Assembly (NCBI RefSeq): GCF_017963645.1
Contig: NZ_JAGMWN010000001.1
Location: forward strand, 496,001-560,000
Reading direction: 5' to 3'
DNA: 64,000 nucleotides
From: Marivibrio halodurans
Lineage (GTDB): Bacteria > Pseudomonadota > Alphaproteobacteria > UBA8366 > Aestuariispiraceae
Shown here: piece by piece, positions 41,675-49,246 of the stretch
Layout of the letters: each line of letters begins with the position of its first letter
Position numbering within the stretch: the stretch's first letter is position 1
Made by a program: the position numbers and the translations under genes
The notes under the pieces: generated by a model
Database searches by the model: none
What the model saw: the letters and a program-made list of their open reading frames with translations, nothing else
Told to the model about the DNA's origin: nothing

Positions 41675-41755
41675 TTCAATCGACCGCTCCATGAGGTGCT
41701 GATTGACGACATGCGGTTCGATTACAGTGTCAATTGGGAGTGGCCCCGTCGCTGA
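41675..41755 (+). pseudogene. Array relic f: leftover tip of the long toxin-like protein
   Basis: The last 26-27 codons of protein a survive with one change (FDYSVNWEWPRR, Ser for Gly) and the stop codon, preceded by unrelated sequence continuous with an upstream frame. Overlaps the opposing gene by 26 nt exactly as at 35336-35361. Confidence 0.75.
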
Positions 41756-43055
41756 AATCCGGGTGACCCAGCGGGCCGAGAAGCGCTTCTCGATCGCCGG
41801 CGCGAAACGCGTCGGCGAGCGCCTTGCCTTCGCGTAACGCCTCATCGACCAAGGCGCCATCCAGATCGCGCGACAGGGTTTCACGGCGCTCTTCAATCAC
41901 CTCCTGATCGGTCTTCTGCCGCCAGTCTTCATCCGTCAAAACGGAGCCCGCCGGCTTCCAACGCGCGCGCGGGATCGGCAGATCATCGAACATAAGCAGA
42001 CGCCATGCGACATGCTTCCCAAGGTCTTTCCCGAACGCCGAATGGGCAGCGTTCTTGAACTCATAAGCCCCTTCCCAATAAAAGTTGGATAGGAAGTTGC
42101 GCGCGAACCCGTTCCCACGGTCAGCCGCCTCGATCGCCAGGAGCCGGAGCAACTCAAGCCGCTCCGGCTCCTCGAACAGGCTCATGGCATATCCCGCCAC
42201 CCAAGTCGTGCCATACTCGGCGAGAGAGGCACCCGCCAGACGAAACGCCTCTCTATAGCGCGGGTCCTCCCTGTCGCCGTCCGCCGCCCGGATTAGCGAG
42301 CCGACCAAGTGGCGGACCACGCGACCGCGCCCCGCCAACTCTATCGCGCGGCGCAAATGCTCGCGCCCCTCCTCCCGGCGGTCATCGAAATACCCGTCCT
42401 CCAGAAGCAATCGCCGCCCCAGCATCTCATGCGCGAAGGCGACGTCATGGGCCGCCGCCGCGCGCAGCATGGCAAAGCCCGTCTCGAAGGAGCGCGAGAC
42501 CACCGGCGGCTCGAGGAACTGAAGCGCCCCCCAGTAAGCCTGGGCATGGGGCTCGCCCGCCTCGGCCCGCCCGCGCAACGCCTCGAGGGTCCGTTGCGCC
42601 ACTTCCGGCGTTTCCTTGAAAAAATCATAGTCGAACGCGGCGACCGCTTGATCGGAAGTCAGGGCGCGCCAGATGATCCGGGCGGCCGCCCGATCGTCGC
42701 CATCCGCCGCCGCCGCGCGCAGCAATGCATCCGCCTCCGCCGCGTGATCGTAGGGCAAGGCGTAGCCCGCCCGTAGATCGATATACGCGTACAGGGCCTC
42801 CGCATCACCCGCCTTGGCCAAGGCCCGCAGGATGGGTGCCGCCTCATAGACCCGCGCGCGCTTCGCCGCCTGAAAACCATAGGCCCGCAGCGCCCGCGCC
42901 GTCAGTTCGTCGCGCGCACCGAGCGCGGACAGCACCTCGATCTGCCGTTCAATGGACAAGGCGCCGGCGCGTGGCGATTCCGGCGCGCCCGCGGCTCGCG
43001 GAACGGTCGCGACGCAGAGGCCGAAAAGCAGAAGCGCTGCACCAATAAGACGCAT
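41730..43055 (-). CDS. Array protein f': large exported Sel1-like repeat protein, duplicate
   Basis: 441 residues, the same length as a' and nearly identical over the signal peptide, first repeats and last 32 residues. Divergence is concentrated at about residues 285-415 (NFYWEGAYEFKNAAHSAFGK against the other copy) and in a short patch near residue 90. Intact opposite a relic tip. Likely an immunity paralogue of different specificity. Confidence 0.72.
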   Translation of the reverse strand: MRLIGAALLLFGLCVATVPRAAGAPESPRAGALSIERQIEVLSALGARDELTARALRAYGFQAAKRARVYEAAPILRALAKAGDAEALYAYIDLRAGYALPYDHAAEADALLRAAAADGDDRAAARIIWRALTSDQAVAAFDYDFFKETPEVAQRTLEALRGRAEAGEPHAQAYWGALQFLEPPVVSRSFETGFAMLRAAAAHDVAFAHEMLGRRLLLEDGYFDDRREEGREHLRRAIELAGRGRVVRHLVGSLIRAADGDREDPRYREAFRLAGASLAEYGTTWVAGYAMSLFEEPERLELLRLLAIEAADRGNGFARNFLSNFYWEGAYEFKNAAHSAFGKDLGKHVAWRLLMFDDLPIPRARWKPAGSVLTDEDWRQKTDQEVIEERRETLSRDLDGALVDEALREGKALADAFRAGDREALLGPLGHPDFSDGATPN

Positions 43056-43117
43056 GCGATGAAACGTACGGCCTGCTCGTTCCAGGCGCAAGCCGGTAGA
43101 AATCGCCCCGCATCACG

Positions 43118-43993
43118 TTGGCCCGTTCGTCGCCGACCCCCGACGATGTGACGGCCAGCGCGCGCGCGATCGACATGCTGGGCACGCTACGCGCGACGGA
43201 ACGGCTAAGGGGCGAACAGGCGCAACGCGCGCTCGCCGAGGCCGATGCGCGCTATGGCGAAGGCTCCGCGCTCTCGACCGCCGTCAAGGCCTATGTCCGG
43301 GAACGCACATCCGCGCTCGGCGCGAACCCGGAAACGGTGAAGGCCGCCCTCGACCACGCCAACGCGCTCGCGCGCGACCCGAAAACCCATGCCGGCATGC
43401 GCGCGAACCGGACGGCCTTCAACCGGCTGACGCCAGATCAAAAAGCCGCCGCCAAGGCCACCCGGTTCGAGATCGAGCGGGAACGACGCGCTTTGATGGA
43501 CCCGGCGATCGAGGCCTATAAGGCACTCGGCCGGACGAGCCGTGGCGAGATCGCGCGCGGCCATGGGCCCGGCAATCCCGCGCCGGGCCGTCAGCGCGCC
43601 TTCGACGACAAGATCGATGCCCTCGCGGCGCGCATTCCCGACCTCACCGCCCGGGAGGATGACCTTCCCGGCGTGCCGCACCCAGACCTCGACCCCGGCC
43701 TGGCGCGCGAACTGGGCCAGGACGCGGCGCGCGTTCTCGATGGCCGGGAACGGGCGGCGGATACCGCGCTCGATATCGGCATGACCGTCGCCGGCGCCGC
43801 CAAGGCCGCGATCGCCTTCGCCGCGAACGGGGGCGCGAAAGCCGGGGCCGCGCGGATCGTCAGGCACGCGACCAAGCTTGTCGGAGAGGTGAGGTACGCA
43901 GGACGGTTATCGAAAGCGGAGCAGCCGAAGCGATTTACAGGGGGTTCGACGGCGCGATCAGGAAAGACTAAAATGCAGGGCATTGTCTCCTGA
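43118..43993 (+). CDS. Array protein g: toxin-like stem joined to module c, frameshifted tip
   Basis: A 291-residue frame. Residues 1-127 equal the stem of protein b with few changes; from 43502 it continues as module c. Compared with module c it lacks 68 codons (the hydrophobic stretch through to the conserved junction). One base is missing near 43888 (GAGAGGTGAGG against GAGAGAGTGAGG), so the tip is read in the wrong frame and ends in an unrelated basic tail (KTKMQGIVS). The TTG start is as weak as in protein b. Probably inactive. Confidence 0.55.
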   Translation: MARSSPTPDDVTASARAIDMLGTLRATERLRGEQAQRALAEADARYGEGSALSTAVKAYVRERTSALGANPETVKAALDHANALARDPKTHAGMRANRTAFNRLTPDQKAAAKATRFEIERERRALMDPAIEAYKALGRTSRGEIARGHGPGNPAPGRQRAFDDKIDALAARIPDLTAREDDLPGVPHPDLDPGLARELGQDAARVLDGRERAADTALDIGMTVAGAAKAAIAFAANGGAKAGAARIVRHATKLVGEVRYAGRLSKAEQPKRFTGGSTARSGKTKMQGIVS

Positions 43994-44806
43994 AGCTGGT
44001 GAGGGCTGGCCAACGTACTTCGAACGGTTGCTCCCTCACCAGTTTTCTAATTCGAGCGAGAGCGATATCCCCTGAGTGGTCAGCCTTAATTCGCTTGATA
44101 ATCTGCGATCCCTGAGGATCGCCCTTCTCAGCCGCCTCGTAAACATAGGATGCGCCAAGAACCGGCTTTCTCATATTTTTTGTAATCGTCAAACCCATAT
44201 TGAAAAGTGCCTTAATACTTCCTGCTCCCGCAGCTTCTTTATATATTTCAATTTCCTCTACCAGGATAGTATATCTTTCCTCCCCATGATATCGAAGCAT
44301 TGCATTCGCATAGAAATTTAGAGCATCAACTGAAAAACACCTTGTTTTCGCGTCAAGATAAGCAAAGGCCTGTTGATAGTCCGTGCGATCCGCGAGGTCG
44401 CCGCTCAGCAAACGCGCCATCAGATACCGAGCCTGGATATCACCGGCCTCCGCCGCTGGTTTCAGGAGATCATGGGCACGCGCGTAATCGCCCGCCTCGT
44501 ACGCCGCGACGCCCGGGCCTGCATCGATCGACGGATCGGCCACGGCCGGCGCGCTCCAAAGGACCGTCGAGAACAGCAGCGCCGCCGCCGCATACGCCAT
44601 CCTTACATGCATGGAGGCAAAGATACGCGTCAAAACCCTTCCTCACAATTATCAAAGAGCTGCTATCGTTCTTGCGTGTTCGCACCCAAAATGCGCAAAG
44701 CTGGGGTGCTCTCCCCCTCCCCCCGGACTCCGAACCGACGCGCGAAACCGCATCGCCGCCAAGGCCGCGATCGCCTTCGCCGCGAATGGGGGTGCGAAAG
44801 CCGGGA
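43502..44806. repeat. Duplicated segment 2, copy B
   Basis: Counterpart of 38523-40040, shorter by a 204-bp in-frame deletion, one frameshifting base and 15 bp. Confidence 0.9.
43968..44612 (-). CDS. Array protein g': small exported Sel1-like repeat protein
   Basis: 214 residues, almost the same as c' in its specific half but with a signal region like that of the other members (MHVRMAYAAAALLFSTVLWS). It remains intact although its opposing frame is frameshifted. A TTG start seven codons upstream with AGGAAGGG is an alternative. Confidence 0.7.
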   Translation of the reverse strand: MHVRMAYAAAALLFSTVLWSAPAVADPSIDAGPGVAAYEAGDYARAHDLLKPAAEAGDIQARYLMARLLSGDLADRTDYQQAFAYLDAKTRCFSVDALNFYANAMLRYHGEERYTILVEEIEIYKEAAGAGSIKALFNMGLTITKNMRKPVLGASYVYEAAEKGDPQGSQIIKRIKADHSGDIALARIRKLVREQPFEVRWPALTSFRRQCPAF

Positions 44807-44940
44807 CTATCCAGATGTTGAGAGAAAGCGGCCTTGGAAATTCAATCGCCGGCAACATCTTGGAAGATGGAGTTTCGCGCACCATCGAAGAAAATATACT
44901 GCGAATAACCATACCAAGACCTAAAAACGACACTGAGTAG
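44611..44940 (+). CDS. Array module h: short orphan toxin-like module
   Basis: A 109-residue frame. The first 63 residues are nearly the same as in module d, ending in the conserved junction (DARNRIAAKAAIAFAANGG); the last 43 or so are a different tip (NILEDGVSRTIEENILRITI). The start lies in CATG shared with g' and has no ribosome site. Overlaps the opposing gene by 20 nt. Probably a silent cassette. Confidence 0.45.
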   Translation: MEAKIRVKTLPHNYQRAAIVLACSHPKCAKLGCSPPPPGLRTDARNRIAAKAAIAFAANGGAKAGTIQMLRESGLGNSIAGNILEDGVSRTIEENILRITIPRPKNDTE

Positions 44941-45556
44941 TTTCGTCGTCGAGGAGCGGCCACCGTACAGCGAACGGCTGCTCCTCGACGATAATTCGGA
45001 GCCGCTCGAGAGACAAACGTCCTAATTCTGAATCCTCCACGGATTCGATAAATTCGATAGCGGACGGCTCACCTAATTCGCTCGCTTCCAGCAGATATGC
45101 TCCCCCCTCTAAAGGTCGTTCCAAATCCCGACCAAGCAAAAGTCCCAGTCCCGTTAGCGCCTCAAGATTACCGCCGAGCGCCGCCTCCTTATATGCAAGG
45201 GCCGTTTCTTGAAGCGTCCCGCCCCTGGGCCCTGCATGCCAGGAAACATAAGCAAATAGAGCCAATGCGCCAGGCGAGCGACAGCGAACATCCTGATCAA
45301 GATAAGCAAAGGCCTGTTGATAGTCCGTGCGATCCGCGAGGTCGCCGCTCAGCAACCGCGCCATGAGGTAGCGCGCCTGGAGGTCGCCCGCATCGGCGGC
45401 GGGCTTTAGGAGATCATGGGCGCGCGCGTAGTCGCCCGCCTCGTACGCCACGACGCCCGGGGCCACATCGATCGACGGATCGGCCATGGCCGGCGCGCTC
45501 CAAAGGACCGTCGAAAACAGCAGCGCCGCCGCCGCATATGCCATCCTTGCATGCAT
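44921..45556 (-). CDS. Array protein h': small exported Sel1-like repeat protein, last of array
   Basis: 211 residues: signal peptide MHARMAYAAAALLFSTVLWS, shared first repeat, specific half (KEAALGGNLEALTGLGLLLG, LLEASELGEPSAIEFIESVE) ending DDETTQCRF. The array ends just beyond its start; a scar resembling the module start (ATGGGGACAACGATACGC) remains at 45555. Confidence 0.7.
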   Translation of the reverse strand: MHARMAYAAAALLFSTVLWSAPAMADPSIDVAPGVVAYEAGDYARAHDLLKPAADAGDLQARYLMARLLSGDLADRTDYQQAFAYLDQDVRCRSPGALALFAYVSWHAGPRGGTLQETALAYKEAALGGNLEALTGLGLLLGRDLERPLEGGAYLLEASELGEPSAIEFIESVEDSELGRLSLERLRIIVEEQPFAVRWPLLDDETTQCRF

Positions 45557-45625
45557 GGGGACAACGATACGCGCGCATTGCCGACGTCACCCTTGGACGC
45601 CACCCCTCGGCGGGCCCCGATGCGA

Positions 45626-46840
45626 TCACCCACCCCCTAGAAGGTCTTCATCGATCCCATAGGCGGCGCGCCAGCGCGTGGCGTTGACCGCGCGGCGGCC
45701 CTCGACCCGTTCCACGGCTTCCTCCAGGCTCATCCCGAAATCCGTCCCATCGTTATTCCCGCCGTCCCGCGCGATGGACGCGATGCGGCAGGTGTACCAA
45801 GCGGTGATGCCGCCGGGGATCGTTTCCGCGAAGCGGGGGAAGGTCGGATCGGCATCCTCGCCCGCGATCCACTTGGTCGGGAGATCGGGGTCGAGCACCA
45901 GTGCCCGGGCCAACCCGACGACATCCACCGCGCCCGATTCAATCGCCGCCATTGCTTGAGCCCGCGTCTTGAACCCGCCAACCGTCATCAGCGGCTTCCC
46001 GGTGACGGACCGGGCCTTGCGCGCGGCCTCCAGGAAATAGGGGCCCTTCCCCGCCCCGTCGCTCGCCGCCTTGGCGCCGGGGAAATAGGCCCCCCCACTG
46101 ATATCGACGAGGTCGAGCGTGCTGCCGTCGAGCAACGCCAGCGTTCGTAGGAAATCGCGTTCCGTGACACCGCCTTCCAACTGATCGGTCGCGTTGATCT
46201 TGATGCCGATCGGCACCGCCGGCCCGACCGCCGCACGGATGGCCGCCACGATCGCCAGCACGATCCGGCTCCGCCCTTCGGCATCGCCGCCCCAACGATC
46301 GGTCCGCCGATTGAAAAGCGGCGAAAGGAACTGACTCAACAGGAAACCATGGCCCGCATGGATCTCGACGCCGGTGAAACCGGCCGCGATCGCATTGGCG
46401 GCGGCCTGGGCGAAGCGCATCGGCAGGGCGGCGACGGCCTCCGCGCTCATTTCCTCCGCGCGGATGCCCCCGGCCTCGATCGCGGAAGGGGCCCGCACCC
46501 TGCCCGCCACCGGCACGGCCAGCGCCCCGGCATGGCCTAACTGCGCCCAGAGATGCACCCCATCCTGGGTTGCCCGCGTCGCGAGGTCACGCAATGCCGT
46601 CTTGTCCGGTAGGGGCGAAAGGAGAAGATTGCCGCAATTCTCCGGATGGTCGGGATCGATCTGCGTCTCCCCGACGATCGAGAGGGCAAGTCCGCCCCGG
46701 GCCCAACGCTCATAAAGGCGCGCCTGAGGCGGGGTGGCGCCACCCCGGCCATCGCCGAGTTCGTCGGACATCGCCGCCTTGGCGATCCGGTTGCGGAGTA
46801 CGGCCCCGCAGGGAAGCGTCAGGGACCGGTCGAGTGTCAT
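45626..46840 (-). CDS. NADH:flavin oxidoreductase, Old Yellow Enzyme family
   Basis: A 404-residue FMN-dependent ene-reductase-like TIM barrel. LRNRIAKAAMSD is at the N-terminus, the substrate-binding histidine pair is in EIHAGHGFLLSQFLSPLFNR, and phosphate binding is at MTVGGF and DVVGLARAL. The substrate is unknown; relatives reduce activated double bonds. It is separated from the array by about 70 nt. Confidence 0.92.
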   Translation of the reverse strand: MTLDRSLTLPCGAVLRNRIAKAAMSDELGDGRGGATPPQARLYERWARGGLALSIVGETQIDPDHPENCGNLLLSPLPDKTALRDLATRATQDGVHLWAQLGHAGALAVPVAGRVRAPSAIEAGGIRAEEMSAEAVAALPMRFAQAAANAIAAGFTGVEIHAGHGFLLSQFLSPLFNRRTDRWGGDAEGRSRIVLAIVAAIRAAVGPAVPIGIKINATDQLEGGVTERDFLRTLALLDGSTLDLVDISGGAYFPGAKAASDGAGKGPYFLEAARKARSVTGKPLMTVGGFKTRAQAMAAIESGAVDVVGLARALVLDPDLPTKWIAGEDADPTFPRFAETIPGGITAWYTCRIASIARDGGNNDGTDFGMSLEEAVERVEGRRAVNATRWRAAYGIDEDLLGGG

Positions 46841-46990
46841 GCGAGAGCCTTCCCGCCTCCATTCCCACCGCCGCGCCTCACCATCGCCCCCATCGTAGAG
46901 CCCCCACGGCGTTCGTCCGACCCTAATCGTGGCGCGGTGGTATATCGCGGCCGGCGCCGGAAGGCGTGCCCTCCCCCGAATGGGAAGGGC

Positions 46991-47380
46991 CTACCCCTCC
47001 CGGCCGGCGCGCATCGCCAGGATCTGGTCGCACATATTGAGGTTCAAATGGACCACCTTTGCGATCAGGTTCGGATCCTTTTGCGGCCCCTCGTCGAGCG
47101 CCACGCCGACCTTCACCATGAAGTCGCTTATCCGGCGCAGGAGATCTCGCGTCTCCGTCGTAACCGCCTGATCGAAATGCTTGGGCAGAAAGTTCGAGAT
47201 GAACCGCCACAGGAAAAGATTGGTTTCCAGGACCGCCTTCCAGGTCTCCGGGTCCGCGCCGTTCAGGCGACAGGCCTCCAACCGTTCCGCGATGTCGAGG
47301 AACGGCAGGGCCATGTCGTCGATCAACTCCTCGCGCGAGGCGAGCGGCACGGGTGTCTTGGGCTTGGTCGGCATGGTCAT
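46991..47380 (-). CDS. Small helical protein, FlaF-like
   Basis: A 129-residue helical protein. TWKAVLETNLFLWRFISNFL and LNLNMCDQILAMRAG recall the pattern of FlaF, a flagellin regulator of alphaproteobacteria, but similarity is too weak for a firm call and no flagellar genes are nearby. Start at 47380 with AGGA just upstream. Confidence 0.5.
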   Translation of the reverse strand: MTMPTKPKTPVPLASREELIDDMALPFLDIAERLEACRLNGADPETWKAVLETNLFLWRFISNFLPKHFDQAVTTETRDLLRRISDFMVKVGVALDEGPQKDPNLIAKVVHLNLNMCDQILAMRAGREG

Positions 47381-47908
47381 GCTGTCCTGTCCTTGCAACG
47401 CAACGCCTTGGCGACCGCGCCCCGGCCACGATTTGCGCGATCCCCCTCCGATCGAGAGAGGAGGTTACCGAACCGCCCCATCTCTCGGCAATCTCCATAA
47501 AAGGACGGGCATTCGGCCGCAAAATTCGATCTTCTCGCGGGGGGTCGATAATTAAATACTGGAATGCGGTGCGGAGTCCTGCCAGTCTATACGCACAAAT
47601 GATCACGCGGCGATCGGAATTTGCCGTTTCGCCGCCTTGCCGGGTCGGCGAGGCGGTGGAGGTGGAAGCCGGCGGACAGCGTGATCACCAGGGGCTTCAC
47701 GGGGACTTCACTTTGCGACACGACTTGACGGGCGAAGACCGCGTTCAAGCCCCTTAGGGGCCGTTCGGCGCCAAGCCGGTGAGGGAACTGCCCTTGCCGC
47801 GTGATGGTGCCATTCGGCTTTGGGCTAACAGGGTCGGCATTCCGGATCCGTGGCCGCTCGGGCCCGGGCGGCAGCCGGCGCAGACTGAAGCATAGGGGTA
47901 ACAACAGC
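47381..47908. other. Gene-free region upstream of aapJ
   Basis: 528 bases without a supported gene. 47480-47600 is AT-rich. It presumably holds the aapJ promoter and leader. I saw GG-N10-GC at 47784-47797, which resembles a sigma-54 site only loosely, and no convincing sigma-70 pair. Confidence 0.5.
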
Positions 47909-48922
47909 ATGAAACTCAAAACGCTGATGGCCGCCGGCGCGGCACTGGCGTTCGGGGCGACGGTCGCCAACGCGGCCACGCTCGACGACGTCAAGGCCAA
48001 GGGCTATCTCGACTGTGGCGTCACGACCGGTCTGGCCGGTTTCGCCTCGCCCGACGACGAAGGCAACTGGACGGGCTTCGATGTCGATTTCTGCCGCGCC
48101 ATGTCGGCCGCGATCTTCGGCGACCCGGACAAGGTCAAATACACGCCGACAACGGGCAAGACGCGCTTCACGGCGCTGCAGTCGGGTGAGGTTGACGTGC
48201 TGGCGCGCAACACCACCTGGACCCTCAGCCGCGATGTCGACCTCGGTTTCGAGTTCATCGGCGTCAACTACTATGACGGCCAGGGCTTCATGATCCGCAA
48301 GGACATGGGCATCACGTCCGCCACGCAACTCGACGGCGCGTCGGTTTGCATCCAGTCCGGCACGACGACGGAACTCAATCTGGCCGACTACTTCCGCACC
48401 AACAATATGAGCTTCACCCCCGTCGTGGTCGAGGACTCCGCGGAAGCCCGTCAGAACTATGACCAGGGCGCGTGCGACGTCTATACGACGGACCGTTCGG
48501 GCCTGGCCGCGCAACGCGCGGTTCTGCAGGAGCCGGACACGCACATGCTGCTGCCGGAAATCATCTCCAAGGAGCCGCTGGGTCCGCTCGTTCGTCACGG
48601 CGACAACCAGTGGGGCGACATCGCCCGCTGGACGTTGAACGCCCTGGTTACCGCCGAGGAGTTCGGCGTCACCTCCGAGAACGCGGATTCGATGCTTGAG
48701 TCCGAGAACCCGGAAATCCGTCGCTTGCTCGGCTCCGAGGGTAACCTCGGCGGCATGCTCGGCCTCGAGGCCGATTGGGCGCTGAACGCCATCAAGACGG
48801 TCGGCAATTACGGGGAAATCTTCGAGGCCCATATCGGCCCGAACACCCCGGTCGGCCTCGATCGCGGGCTGAACGCGCTCTACAAGGATGGTGGCATCCT
48901 CTATTCGCCCCCGTTCCGGTGA
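47909..48922 (+). CDS. aapJ: General L-amino acid ABC transporter, periplasmic binding protein
   Basis: 337 residues with a Sec signal peptide (MKLKTLMAAGAALAFGATVA, cleaved at ANA). The mature protein is a family 3 binding protein: DCGVTTGLAGFASPDDEG, VDFCRAMSAAIFGD, the LSRDVDLGFEF region and IQSGTTTELNLADYF. The start at 47909 has AGGGG about 10 nt upstream. It captures amino acids broadly for AapQMP. A terminator follows it. Confidence 0.95.
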   Translation: MKLKTLMAAGAALAFGATVANAATLDDVKAKGYLDCGVTTGLAGFASPDDEGNWTGFDVDFCRAMSAAIFGDPDKVKYTPTTGKTRFTALQSGEVDVLARNTTWTLSRDVDLGFEFIGVNYYDGQGFMIRKDMGITSATQLDGASVCIQSGTTTELNLADYFRTNNMSFTPVVVEDSAEARQNYDQGACDVYTTDRSGLAAQRAVLQEPDTHMLLPEIISKEPLGPLVRHGDNQWGDIARWTLNALVTAEEFGVTSENADSMLESENPEIRRLLGSEGNLGGMLGLEADWALNAIKTVGNYGEIFEAHIGPNTPVGLDRGLNALYKDGGILYSPPFR

Positions 48923-49246
48923 GAAATCGGGCCGCGGATCCCGAAAGGGGTTCGCGGCCCTTTTCTTTCGCGCATCGAATTTCGGTGCGCGGGCTTCCAT
49001 CGATTCTTTTGGTATTTCGAAGTGTATAAGCAAAAAGGCATTGGAGAAGCGATCGAGACCCCGGACAGTCCGGGTCGGTGTCGCGAACTCCGGGCTTCAA
49101 CTCTGGCTTAGGAATCCAGCGGGGGGATTCACGAGCAAAGCGGCCCGGTAACCGTCGGGGGGCGGTAGCCGGATCGGGGCACGCGCTTCCCGCCACTCCA
49201 TGAATGGGGGGCGGTATCGCGCGAGGATCAGGGGGTAAAACGGCAC
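48923..49246. other. Intergenic region between aapJ and aapQ
   Basis: 324 bases with the terminator at 48929-48968 and a 13-bp dyad CCGGACAGTCCGG at 49061-49073. The remainder shows no gene; a Shine-Dalgarno-like AGGGGG precedes aapQ. Confidence 0.6.
48929..48968 (+). terminator. Intrinsic terminator after aapJ
   Basis: Stem GGGCCGCG/CGCGGCCC extended by a weaker inner stem, GAAA loop, then TTTTCTTT. It would lower aapQMP expression relative to the binding protein, a common arrangement. Confidence 0.88.

Larger units (their letters stand above)
41672..43500. repeat. Duplicated segment 1, copy B
   Basis: Counterpart of 35278-37106. At 43500 the copy leaves the similarity and continues with sequence that in the first copy lies 1.4 kb further on. 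Confidence 0.9.

Noticed and set aside
41339-41755. A 138-codon plus-strand gene
   Set aside because: Most of it is antisense of the Sel1 signal peptide and first repeat; only the last 27 codons are homologous to protein a, so it is listed as a relic.
33883-45556. CRISPR array or integron cassette array
   Set aside because: Repeats are long coding segments, not short regularly spaced repeats; no attC-like sites, cas genes or integrase are visible.
47784-47797. Sigma-54 promoter before aapJ (GG-N10-GC)
   Set aside because: Only the invariant dinucleotides fit; the flanking consensus TGGCAC and TTGCA is poor.
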